Notes under the pieces: model-generated
What the model saw: only the letters and a program-made list of their open reading frames with translations
Database searches by the model: none
What the model was told of the DNA's origin: nothing
DNA from: Chloroflexota bacterium
GTDB taxonomy: Bacteria > Chloroflexota > Anaerolineae > B4-G1
Reading direction: 5' to 3'
DNA length: 6,691 bases
NCBI GenBank assembly: GCA_024232355.1
Contig: JAAEPW010000850.1
Span: forward strand, 1 to 6,691
Part shown: in pieces, positions 1 through 6,346 of the stretch
How the letters are laid out: every line of letters begins with the position of its first letter
Position numbering within the stretch: position 1 is the first letter of the stretch
Made by a program: the position numbers and the translations under genes

Positions 1-300
1 CGTACCTTGCGATCACACGTGCCCGGGCTGGGACGAAGAGAAGAAGGGTTGGCCAAGACGAAGGAAGGGTTGCTTCGTCGGTTGCGACTGGTGATGGGCT
101 ATTACAACTTTTGCCTACCTCACTTGTCCCTCCGAGAAGCATTGCCGAAACCAATGCCGACCAAAGGCAATGGTTCACCCAAGAAATGGATGTCCCGGAC
201 ACCTGCTATGGCGGCGGGTCTTACTGATCACGTCTGGACGATGGGCGAGTTTCTGCTCTTTCGAGTGCCCCCGTGGCGACAGGAGGCGACAGCGGCTTAG
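1..300 (+). CDS. Transposase, C-terminal part (5' end outside window)
   Basis: The frame is open from base 1 to a TAG at 298-300, so the gene enters from the left. Visible segments are ALGRR-like GLGRREEGLAKTKEGL (about residues 10-25), an MGYYNFCLPHLSLREAL block (about 32-48), TKGNGSPKKW, and TPAMAAGLTDHVWT near the C-terminus. A YYNFCLPHxSLR segment followed by TPAMAAGLTDHxW is the pattern I know from the C-terminal end of DDE-type, IS1-like transposases, which cut and join DNA at the ends of their element. The catalytic core would lie mostly upstream, so I cannot tell whether the enzyme is intact. The family (IS1-like versus another DDE group) is recalled rather than checked. A TTG at base 7 is open but is not a believable start, because homology-like sequence continues to the edge. 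Confidence 0.72.
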   Translation, partial: RTLRSHVPGLGRREEGLAKTKEGLLRRLRLVMGYYNFCLPHLSLREALPKPMPTKGNGSPKKWMSRTPAMAAGLTDHVWTMGEFLLFRVPPWRQEATAA

Positions 301-460
301 GGAGGAGTGCGTCACCGGGGAGAAAACGAAGGGGTGAGCGCATCTGCACGGCGCCAAATGCGGCGTCTGTGACTTCCATGTGCCCAGTTTTGGGTCTGGG
401 ACGCTGTTTTTCTGTGTTGGAGGCCGTTTGGTCGTTTTCCGGGGTGTGGCTGAATTATCC

Positions 461-482
461 GCATCCTAATGGGTCAGTACCC
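461..482 (+). repeat. Putative terminal inverted repeat of the insertion sequence
   Basis: Read on the minus strand this stretch begins GGGTACTGACCCATTAGG, which looks like an IS terminus. It also contains a small internal palindrome (GGGT, four bases, ACCC at 471-482). It lies directly before the methyltransferase ATG. The matching left repeat is not in the window, so this is an inference. Confidence 0.35.
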
Positions 483-485
483 TCA

Positions 486-3400
486 ATGAACCCCATCAAC
501 CAATCCGAAATCAACGACATCCTCTGGCGAGCCTGCGACACCTTCCGTGGCACCGTCGACCCCGCCGAATACAAAAACTATATCCTCGTCATGCTCTTTG
601 TCAAATACATCTCTGACGTCTGGCGCGACCGCTACGAGCAACTGCTCGCACGCTACGACGGCGACCAGGAGCGCGTCCAACGGGCGATGCGCTACGAAAA
701 GTTCACCCTGCCCGCAGACTGCGACTTTGAGACACTCTACGCCCAGCGCAACGCCGACAACCTGGGCGAAATCATCAACATCGCGCTGGAGGCCATCGAG
801 GAGGCGAACAAGGAAAAGCTAGAGGGCGTCTTTCGCAACATCGACTTTAACTCTGAGGCCGCGCTGGGCCGCACCAAGCAGCGCAACGAACGGCTCAAGA
901 ACCTGCTCAACGATTTTGCCGACAAACGCCTCGATCTGCGCCCCTCCCGCGTGGGCAACCTCGACGTCATCGGCAACGCCTACGAGTACCTCATTGGCCG
1001 CTTTGCGGCGGGGGCGGGCAAAAAGGCGGGCGAATTCTACACCCCGCCCGAGGTCTCCACCCTGCTGGCCCGGCTGGTGGCCCCCCGGCCCGGCGACCGC
1101 ATCTGCGACCCCACCAGCGGCTCCGGCTCGCTGCTGATCCGCTGCGCCAAGGAGGTAGATGGCGACGACTATGCCCTCTACGGCCAGGAGAACAACGGCT
1201 CCACCTGGGCGCTGGCCAAGATGAACATGTTCCTCCACGACGTCAGTTCGGCCCGCATCGACTGGTGCGACACGCTGCGCGCGCCCACCCTCGTCGAGGG
1301 CGACCACCACATCAAATGCGGCAACTCGCTCATCGGGGCGACGCCCGAACTGATGGACGCCGGCATTTCCACCGACGCCTTCAAGCCCGTCACCGGCGAC
1401 GACAAAGCCGTGGCCAAGGCGGTACGGGCACGCAACCGGCGCGAGTTGAAAGAGTGGGAGGCGGGCGCGGTGCAGGGCCGTCTTTTCCAGGTGACGCTCT
1501 ACGAGCCGGGCGGAGCCGTACACCAAGAGTACGTCACCATCGCCGGCCTGGCCGAGGAGCAGCCCAAGATGGCGCAGGAACGCTACGCCGAGTACCTCAC
1601 GGCGGACGATTATCGCAGGAAAAAACTAGAGGCCGACTTTTGGACCGCCGCCTTTTTCTGGCCGTTGATCACCGTAGGGGCGCAGGTCTCCGCGCCCACC
1701 TGGACACCCACCCACGGCGAGTTCATCCGGCTGCGCGAGCAAGGCCCCGAGACCCTGCCGCCGGAAGCATTGGCGCAGATCGAGGCCCTGGCCGAGCAGT
1801 ACCGTTTCTTCCACTGGCATTTAGAGTTCCCCGATCTGTTTGCGGACGATGGTGCAAGAGGGTTTGACGTGGTGCTAGGCAACCCGCCGTGGGAGCGGAT
1901 CAAGCTGCAAGAGAAAGAATTTTTTGCCGACAAGGACGCCGAGATTGCCAATGCCCGCACCGCTGCCGAGCGGCGCAAGTTGATCAAGCGCTTGCCCCAG
2001 GCCAACGCTGCTTTGCACGCTGCATACATCGCTGCCTTGCGCAAGAGCGAGTCGGCAGGACACTTTTTGCGTAGTTCTGACCGCTTTCCATTGACCTCTG
2101 GTGGTGACATCAACACCTATGCTATATTCGCCGAGTTATCTCTACAATTGGTTTCGCAGAATGGGTTTGCGGGAACTGTGGTGCCAACAGGAATCGCTAC
2201 AAACTACACATACCGCAATTTTTTTGGGAACCTGATGGAGAATTCACTGCTAAGTAGCCTTTACGACTTTCAAAATTCGGCAGGAATCTTTTCGCAAGTT
2301 GATCGAAATCAGAAATTTGTCCTTCTGACTATGAGTGGAGGAACAACCGCAAGTGAATCAGTTTTTGCTTTCGCACTTACGGATACATCTGGACTGTCTG
2401 AACTTGGCTCGAAAGTGATACTGACAGCCGATGACATATCGCTAATTAATCCAAACACTCGAAATTGTCCGATTTTTGATACGGCGCAAGATGCAGGAAT
2501 TGCTAAACGCATTTACTGGAAATGTCCTGTGTTAGTAAATGAAAACAAACAAGAGGAAAATGAATGGAACATTAGTTTTGATCGTATGTATGATATGACA
2601 ACAGACAGTAGCTTATTTCAGGATCGCGAGTCCCTTGCCCGACTTGGGTACAAAAGAAATCAGAGGGGATGGTTATATTTGGAGACCACAATATTCATTC
2701 CTTTGTACGAAGGGAAAATGATTTATCAATTTGATCATCGTTTTGCCCAAGCAGATCCGCCAAGTCGACAAGGAGGTATACGGGGCTCTTCGCGGCAGGT
2801 AATTGCTAAACAGCACCAGAATCCAAGTTTCTATCCCGAGTCTCGATATTATGTTTCCGAGAGTGAGTTCAATAGCAAGTATCCTGAACGTAATTGGTTC
2901 ATTGGTTATCGTGATGTCACCGGTACGGTTGCTAACGTTCGAACTGTGATATTTTCTCTGATTCCAAGAGCGGCTGCAGGAAACAAGGTGCCCATCGTAC
3001 TATTTGGTGGCAATCATAAAGCCATTCATATTGCAGCATTCCTTAGTAACATGAACTCGTTCGTTTTCGATTTCACAGCCCGTCAAAAAATTAGCGGGAT
3101 GTCTCTGAACTACTACATACTTCAGCAACTCCCTACAATCCCACCTTCCCGCTACACCCCCGATCACCTCGATTTCATCGTCCCCCGCGTAGTCGAACTC
3201 ACCTACACCGCCTGGGACCTGCAAGCCTTCGCCGATGACATCTGGTGCGAGGCTGACGACCGGCTGAGAGAGAGGCTGCGCCAGCAATGGGAGAGCAATG
3301 CACATTCTCTTGAAGGGAAATCAAATTTCCTTGAAAGAAATCAAAATTCCTTTGAAAGAAAAATAAATTCCCTTGAAAGAAACGAGGGAATGACTCAAAC

Positions 3401-3635
3401 GGCAGAACGTTTTCCCTATCCGCCGTTTACGTGGGATGAGGAACGCCGCGCCATCCTGCGCGCCGAGCTGGACGGCCTCTATGCCCACCTCTACGGTCTC
3501 ACCCGCGAGGAGTTGGACTATATCCTGGATACCTTCCCCATCGTCCGTCGCAAGGATGAGGCCAAGTACGGGGAGTACCGGACCAAGCGGATGGTGTTGG
3601 AGAGCTATGACGCACTGAAAGGACAATTTGGGTAG
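486..3635 (+). CDS. Chimeric adenine-N6 DNA methyltransferase: HsdM N-terminus fused to Eco57I/type IIG-like C-terminus
   Basis: A 1049-residue enzyme predicted to transfer a methyl group from S-adenosylmethionine to adenine N6 in DNA. Residues 1-150 match the HsdM N-terminal helical domain (MNPINQSEINDILW, YILVMLFVKYISDVW). FYTPPE lies at 184-189 and the SAM-binding motif DPTSGSGSLLI at 208-218. At about residue 273 the sequence switches to HHIKCGNSLIGATPELM, typical of large Eco57I-type methylases. The catalytic motif NPPW is at 466-469, followed by a recognition region (about 530-880) and a conserved C-terminal block (YILDTFPIVRRKDEAKYGEY). Type I HsdM is usually about 500 residues with NPPF soon after motif I; here the two motifs are 250 residues apart, as in the second family. 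I chose ATG 486 because HsdM homology starts there, although the frame is open upstream through IS sequence. No Shine-Dalgarno site precedes it. Methylation activity is inferred; a complete motif set is visible. No HsdS, HsdR or nuclease domain is seen. Confidence 0.85.
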   Translation: MNPINQSEINDILWRACDTFRGTVDPAEYKNYILVMLFVKYISDVWRDRYEQLLARYDGDQERVQRAMRYEKFTLPADCDFETLYAQRNADNLGEIINIALEAIEEANKEKLEGVFRNIDFNSEAALGRTKQRNERLKNLLNDFADKRLDLRPSRVGNLDVIGNAYEYLIGRFAAGAGKKAGEFYTPPEVSTLLARLVAPRPGDRICDPTSGSGSLLIRCAKEVDGDDYALYGQENNGSTWALAKMNMFLHDVSSARIDWCDTLRAPTLVEGDHHIKCGNSLIGATPELMDAGISTDAFKPVTGDDKAVAKAVRARNRRELKEWEAGAVQGRLFQVTLYEPGGAVHQEYVTIAGLAEEQPKMAQERYAEYLTADDYRRKKLEADFWTAAFFWPLITVGAQVSAPTWTPTHGEFIRLREQGPETLPPEALAQIEALAEQYRFFHWHLEFPDLFADDGARGFDVVLGNPPWERIKLQEKEFFADKDAEIANARTAAERRKLIKRLPQANAALHAAYIAALRKSESAGHFLRSSDRFPLTSGGDINTYAIFAELSLQLVSQNGFAGTVVPTGIATNYTYRNFFGNLMENSLLSSLYDFQNSAGIFSQVDRNQKFVLLTMSGGTTASESVFAFALTDTSGLSELGSKVILTADDISLINPNTRNCPIFDTAQDAGIAKRIYWKCPVLVNENKQEENEWNISFDRMYDMTTDSSLFQDRESLARLGYKRNQRGWLYLETTIFIPLYEGKMIYQFDHRFAQADPPSRQGGIRGSSRQVIAKQHQNPSFYPESRYYVSESEFNSKYPERNWFIGYRDVTGTVANVRTVIFSLIPRAAAGNKVPIVLFGGNHKAIHIAAFLSNMNSFVFDFTARQKISGMSLNYYILQQLPTIPPSRYTPDHLDFIVPRVVELTYTAWDLQAFADDIWCEADDRLRERLRQQWESNAHSLEGKSNFLERNQNSFERKINSLERNEGMTQTAERFPYPPFTWDEERRAILRAELDGLYAHLYGLTREELDYILDTFPIVRRKDEAKYGEYRTKRMVLESYDALKGQFG
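1302..1310 (+). other. Fusion junction between HsdM-type and Eco57I-type sequence
   Basis: Upstream residues (QENNGSTWALAKMNMFLHD, then CDTLRAPTLVEGD) are characteristic of HsdM. Downstream residues (HHIKCGNSLIG, then AFKPVTGDDK) are characteristic of large Eco57I-type methylases. The switch falls at GACCACCAC, residues D273-H275. HsdM proteins commonly continue here with a D/H-containing stretch leading to FDVVVANPPF, and the other family commonly has LDHHIK at this place. A short shared GACCAC could therefore have joined the two genes in frame. The exact base is an estimate. Confidence 0.6.
2080..3130 (+). other. AT-rich recognition-domain segment inside the methyltransferase gene
   Basis: Base composition changes sharply inside one reading frame. 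I counted 47 G/C in 1081-1140, 24 in 2221-2280, 18 in 2521-2580 and 38 in 3181-3240. The AT-rich part begins just after the NPPW region and ends just before the conserved C-terminal region. In this enzyme family that is where the DNA target recognition domain lies. The pattern fits replacement of the recognition domain by recombination with a foreign allele while the catalytic and C-terminal parts were kept. Boundaries are approximate. Confidence 0.6.
3304..3387 (+). repeat. Four tandem 21-base in-frame repeats (heptapeptide array)
   Basis: Four direct units start at 3304, 3325, 3346 and 3367, each beginning ATT and carrying CTTGAA or TTTGAA followed by A/G-rich sequence (shared core TTGAAAGAAA in the last three). 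They encode seven-residue units read as HSLEGKS, NFLERNQ, NSFERKI and NSLERNE (residues 940-967). The array is much more AT-rich than the flanking coding DNA, keeps the frame, and lies in a linker just before the conserved C-terminal block. It is probably a dispensable spacer that can change copy number by slippage. Confidence 0.75.
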
Positions 3636-3673
3636 AGGGGCATCACGATGCGTCCGTATCCTCTCACCGTTTT
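3634..3673 (+). terminator. Possible weak terminator after the methyltransferase gene
   Basis: A two-tier hairpin could form: AGAGG (3634-3638) with CCTCT (3660-3664), enclosing GCATC (3640-3644) and GATGC (3647-3651) with only two bases between them. A run of four Ts follows at 3670-3673. The stem is interrupted, the inner loop is too tight as drawn and the T-run is short, so this is only a candidate. It sits between the methyltransferase stop and the next promoter, where a terminator would make sense. Confidence 0.25.
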
Positions 3674-3674
3674 A

Positions 3675-3683
3675 TGGTATAAT
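3675..3683 (+). promoter_or_regulatory. Extended -10 promoter (TGGTATAAT) for the HEAT/SEC-C gene run
   Basis: A consensus TATAAT (3678-3683) is preceded by TG one base upstream, the extended -10 form recognised by the housekeeping sigma factor. I see no good TTGACA box 16-18 bases upstream, which extended -10 promoters can do without. Transcription would start near 3690, leaving a leader of about 25-30 bases containing AAGGAG (3702-3707), 10 bases before the ATG at 3718. Confidence 0.6.
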
Positions 3684-3717
3684 TTGTAACACACTGTAGG
3701 GAAGGAGCAAGTGTATA

Positions 3718-4092
3718 ATGAACACAAGTTACGAACAAATAGGAACCGTTCTGGAGAAACTGACGTTTGATGAAAGCCAAACTGTGCTGCGCTTTGCCGA
3801 GTTCCTGTTGCAACAACGCCGGGGCGCGGTAGACGCTCGTACTGCCCGGCGCAAAGTGAGTGCCTGGTTGGTGCGCGACGTGGGCAACCTACTGATGGGA
3901 GGAGAACCCAAGTACGTGCCGGGCGAACATCCTCTGTGGCGGGTGCCCGTACTCGTCACCCATGGCCGCCAGGGTCGCGCGACGTTTGTAGACGTAGATG
4001 CCCAAACCGGCGATTTGCTAATCACTCGAGATACACCGCAGCAGGTACTGACCCATGTCCAAACCTTTATTGCTGGTTTCTCATCGAACTGA
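3718..4092 (+). CDS. Hypothetical protein, 124 residues
   Basis: I do not recognise a named family. The N-terminal ~35 residues (IGTVLEKLTFDESQTVLRFA, then EFLLQQRRG) form an amphipathic helical segment resembling the start of small DUF2281- or antitoxin-like proteins. The C-terminal half has a WRVPVLVTHGRQGRATFVDV segment followed by DAQTGDLL, a strand-rich pattern reminiscent of PepSY-like or ligand-binding domains in which a DAxTGE turn is common. There is no signal peptide or membrane segment, so it should be cytosolic. ATG 3718 has AAGGAG 10 bases upstream and a strong extended -10 promoter before that, which supports it as first gene of the run. The next gene follows after 24 bases. The PepSY and DUF2281 comparisons are impressions, not assignments. 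Confidence 0.75.
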   Translation: MNTSYEQIGTVLEKLTFDESQTVLRFAEFLLQQRRGAVDARTARRKVSAWLVRDVGNLLMGGEPKYVPGEHPLWRVPVLVTHGRQGRATFVDVDAQTGDLLITRDTPQQVLTHVQTFIAGFSSN

Positions 4093-4116
4093 GAATTTTA
4101 AAAGAGTGCAAGACCC

Positions 4117-4830
4117 TTGAACAATATAAACGATGATCACGATCTCTCTGACGACGTAAAGGCTGTCCGCCATTTTGCGGAAACAGACCCGGTTGCTCTT
4201 AATCATCATCTCGAACTCTTGTTTCGCCAGCAGTACCAGGTAGCATTGGAAGCCCTATGCGACGAAATGGGGAACCGTGACCGCGAGCAAAAGGTGGTGC
4301 TGGAGAAACTGTCCAAGTTGCAGGGTAGCGGCCGCCCCGCCCCGGAACATATTCCAACACTGATCGCGCTGGAACGTATCACGCGGGAGGCTGGTGGCAC
4401 GGAATACTGCGAGGTAGAGAAAACTATTTTCCAAGTGATGGCCTTTTTGAGTCATCTCGACCTGATCACCTTCCTGGTAGAAGCTTTCCAGTACCGTCGT
4501 CGTCATGACAGCTTTGCCGAGCGGCGACGCGAGTACTCGATCGACATAGTCGCCGTCATTGCTGCCCACACCAGTGCCCCCCAGGCCATAACTGCATTGG
4601 GCGAGATGTTGGCCGATCCCGCGCCCAAGATTCGCGGGGTAGCGTTGGACATCATCTATGAAGCCTACGAGCGAGAGGCACGCGAAATGCCAGGTCCCTT
4701 GCTCGATTATTTTTGGCAACTGGGTCGGGATGATCCCGACCGGCGTGTGCGTCAGACGGCCTTGGCCTTTTTGCAGCGTATGGGACAGGTCAGCTATGCG
4801 GAGGCATTGAGATACTTGGAAGGTAGATAG
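4117..4830 (+). CDS. HEAT-repeat protein (TTG start)
   Basis: A 237-residue soluble, helix-rich protein. The C-terminal half has two HEAT-like helical hairpins: about 153-186 (SAPQAITALGEMLADPAPKI, then RGVALDIIYEA) and about 192-223 (LLDYFWQLGRDD, then RRVRQTALAFLQRMG). Such repeats form curved scaffolds that bind other proteins. The N-terminal 150 residues are helical and charged (HHLELLFRQQYQVALEAL), with no motif I know. I accept TTG at 4117 because a stop lies in frame at 4099-4101, no ATG or GTG lies between, and the first in-frame ATG (about residue 51) would remove conserved-looking helices. A modest purine-rich site (AAAGAG, 4101-4106) precedes it, so translation may be weak. It probably shares a transcript with its neighbours. 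The partner is unknown. Confidence 0.8.
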   Translation: MNNINDDHDLSDDVKAVRHFAETDPVALNHHLELLFRQQYQVALEALCDEMGNRDREQKVVLEKLSKLQGSGRPAPEHIPTLIALERITREAGGTEYCEVEKTIFQVMAFLSHLDLITFLVEAFQYRRRHDSFAERRREYSIDIVAVIAAHTSAPQAITALGEMLADPAPKIRGVALDIIYEAYEREAREMPGPLLDYFWQLGRDDPDRRVRQTALAFLQRMGQVSYAEALRYLEGR

Positions 4831-4850
4831 GACGGGCCGGAGCGCATGCT

Positions 4851-5570
4851 ATGCAAGGAATGATTGAAATGAATAGTCTGATCCAGCAATTGATCCAGCC
4901 GGGAAACCTACCACACCCCGACTTGTTAGCCGACATCCTGACTTGTGGAGATGCGGCTGTTGAACCTCTGATTGCCATCATCAGTAATCAGAAGGTGTAC
5001 TGGTATGACGCCCAGGGTTGGCCGCGCTGGCTGCCCAGTTATGCCATAGGGTTGCTGGGGGATTTGCGCGCCAAAGCGGCCATCCCTGTGCTCGTTGAGT
5101 TGCTCCGTCGGCAGGGCACGGGCGATCTGTGTGACCAGGTTGTTGATGCTCTGGTTCGCATCGGCCCGGCTGCGGTCAAGCCGCTCAAAGCGGTCGTTTT
5201 GGATCGGTCTTTGGGCTGGCCCCCGCGTTCGCATGCTATCCGGGCATTGGTGGGCCTGATTCACAGGGGGATGAAGGATTCCGAAACGCTTCTTGAATTC
5301 CTGCAGTCTCTGCTGGTTCACGGCCCGGCCAATCATCCAGACGATAGATCTGTCTATGCCTTTTTGGCTCATGACCTGGCCGACTTGCAAGGCATGGATG
5401 CGGTCGAGACCATCCGGGCAGCCTTCCAACGTGATGCCATTGATCCGGTTTATATAGATTGGCCTGACGCCGAGACGATGTGTCAAAACGCCTCTCCCGA
5501 TCTTTTGCGGCGCTATACTGTGGATTTTCTGTCCGATTATCGAACCAAGTTTCATAGGAGAAGAGATTAA
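4851..5570 (+). CDS. HEAT-repeat protein, DUF1186-like
   Basis: A 239-residue (or 233-residue) helical repeat protein. HEAT-like units are visible at about 61-88 (YAIGLLGDLRAKAAIPVLVE), 94-118 (VVDALVRIGPAAVKPLKAV), 126-156, and 167-197 (VYAFLAHDLADLQG, then AVETIRAAFQRDAIDP). The last unit resembles the DUF1186 family, which often carries or travels with a SEC-C motif. That fits the next gene, whose ATG directly follows this stop codon. Three in-frame ATGs lie within 21 bases. ATG 4851 has CGGAG 8 bases upstream. ATG 4869 has AAGGA upstream and is a strong alternative. The likely role is a protein-binding scaffold; no enzymatic motif is seen. It lies 20 bases after the previous HEAT gene, and the two could form a heteromeric complex, which is inference. 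Confidence 0.82.
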   Translation: MQGMIEMNSLIQQLIQPGNLPHPDLLADILTCGDAAVEPLIAIISNQKVYWYDAQGWPRWLPSYAIGLLGDLRAKAAIPVLVELLRRQGTGDLCDQVVDALVRIGPAAVKPLKAVVLDRSLGWPPRSHAIRALVGLIHRGMKDSETLLEFLQSLLVHGPANHPDDRSVYAFLAHDLADLQGMDAVETIRAAFQRDAIDPVYIDWPDAETMCQNASPDLLRRYTVDFLSDYRTKFHRRRD

Positions 5571-6260
5571 ATGTCCAAATACGTAAACCCACCCCGGTTT
5601 GACCGTGGTGATTTGACAGGGATGGTTGATCCCGATGGTGGATTTCTGTGCATGACTATGCACTGGCGACCCGATCCGGAGGCCGCCGATCCAGAGATGC
5701 CAGGTGAAAAGCTATCTATGAGCAGCTTTATTCCCCTGTCTGGAAGGAAAGTATGCCTGTGTGGCAGTGGTAAGCGCTACCGTGACTGTTGCCAACAGAA
5801 TCGTCTGTGGCATCCGGTGTGTCCCAACCCCGGTGGTCCTGACAACGGGTATAGACTGGTCAAGCCCCAACGAGCTACCTTTCGCAACTTTGACGGAGGC
5901 CTGATCCGCGAGCAGTTGGTAGCAGACCGGCGACTGCGCTGTACGGATACTAGCCCGATCAGCAGTTTTTGGATTCTCTTTGGCGATCCGCCGGTAGAAG
6001 AGCAGTACGGTATTCTCTGCTTTGGCGACATTGAATTCGAGCGCAACCGTACCCTCGCAGTGAGTGCGATGAGCGATCTGCGAATGCAGACATTGCTGGC
6101 GCTGCTGCACGAGGTCGCCGGCGATATGCTGGGGGAGCCGCGGATAAGCTATGACGTGGTGATGGGGATTGACAAATCAACAAATAAGATGTGCAAAATG
6201 AAGGTGTCAGAACCGGGACAACGATCAAAACGCCGACGGCGCAGGCGCCAAGATGGTTAA
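5571..6260 (+). CDS. SEC-C zinc-motif protein with arginine-rich tail
   Basis: A 229-residue protein with a clear SEC-C motif at residues 62-74 (CLCGSGKRYRDCC). Its cysteines (C62, C64, C73, C74) are those that bind one zinc ion in the C-terminal tail of SecA and in many otherwise unrelated proteins, where the motif mediates binding to proteins or the ribosome. Here it is internal. About 110 residues follow with strand-helix character (FWILFGDPP, GILCFGDIEFERNR, LALLHEVAGDML) that I do not recognise. The protein ends in a basic tail (KRRRRRRQDG, 220-229) that could bind nucleic acid. The start is well supported: AGGAG (5556-5560) lies 10 bases before the ATG, which abuts the preceding stop codon, implying translational coupling to the DUF1186-like gene. 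Zinc binding is established for the motif; the partner is not known. Confidence 0.85.
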   Translation: MSKYVNPPRFDRGDLTGMVDPDGGFLCMTMHWRPDPEAADPEMPGEKLSMSSFIPLSGRKVCLCGSGKRYRDCCQQNRLWHPVCPNPGGPDNGYRLVKPQRATFRNFDGGLIREQLVADRRLRCTDTSPISSFWILFGDPPVEEQYGILCFGDIEFERNRTLAVSAMSDLRMQTLLALLHEVAGDMLGEPRISYDVVMGIDKSTNKMCKMKVSEPGQRSKRRRRRRQDG

Positions 6261-6307
6261 GGGAAAAAGTGCTGAGAAGAGCGCATAAATTCACCGGGAG
6301 GAATATG

Positions 6308-6346
6308 ATGACATCCACAACTGAAAAAGATGCAAGTGGGGGATGA
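6308..6346 (+). CDS. Very short ORF, possibly the 5' part of a frameshifted small gene
   Basis: A 12-codon ORF (MTSTTEKDASGG then TGA) behind a strong GGGAGGA site (6296-6302). An extra ATG lies directly upstream at 6305. Its stop overlaps the next small ORF as ATGA. The stop comes right after five Gs (6338-6342); one more G would join this ORF in frame to the next. It is therefore either a leader peptide that couples translation to the next ORF, or the first part of a roughly 56-residue gene broken by a base deletion or sequencing error. Confidence 0.4.
   Translation: MTSTTEKDASGG

Larger units (their letters stand above)
1..482 (+). mobile_element. Right end of an insertion sequence
   Basis: The element consists of the transposase C-terminus (to base 300) plus a tail of about 180 bases with no credible gene. 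I place its right boundary at or very near 482, where the transposase-linked DNA gives way to the start codon of the methyltransferase gene at 486. The left end, the left inverted repeat and any target duplication are outside the window, so the boundary is inferred from the gene start and the terminal-looking sequence, not from a matched repeat pair. An IS end this close to a start codon would have displaced the gene's native promoter and ribosome binding site. Confidence 0.5.

Noticed and set aside
417..458. Outward promoter in the IS tail (TTGGTC ... AATTAT) driving the methyltransferase
   Set aside because: Both boxes are weak and the spacing is 19 bases; transcription from the IS is plausible but this site is not convincing.
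273..485. N-terminal extension of the methyltransferase frame back to 273
   Set aside because: The extra 71 residues are low-complexity and come from the IS tail; HsdM similarity begins exactly at the ATG at 486.
819..1526. Long minus-strand ORF (235 residues) opposite the methyltransferase
   Set aside because: It lies antisense to the strongly conserved HsdM and Eco57I-type sequence; valine/glycine/alanine-rich translation is typical of a GC-rich shadow.
3304..3387. CRISPR array
   Set aside because: The 21-base units are contiguous with no spacers, diverge from one another, and are in frame inside a coding region.
4926..5663. Minus-strand ORF (245 residues) opposite the DUF1186-like HEAT gene
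   Set aside because: The plus strand has clear HEAT repeats with good start sites and coupling to the SEC-C gene; the antisense product has no recognisable motif.
6169..6199. Internal promoter with a perfect TTGACA at 6169-6174 upstream of the small ORFs
   Set aside because: No acceptable -10 box at 16-18 bases (GTGCAA, TGCAAA or GCAAAA); CAAAAT would need a 19-base spacer.
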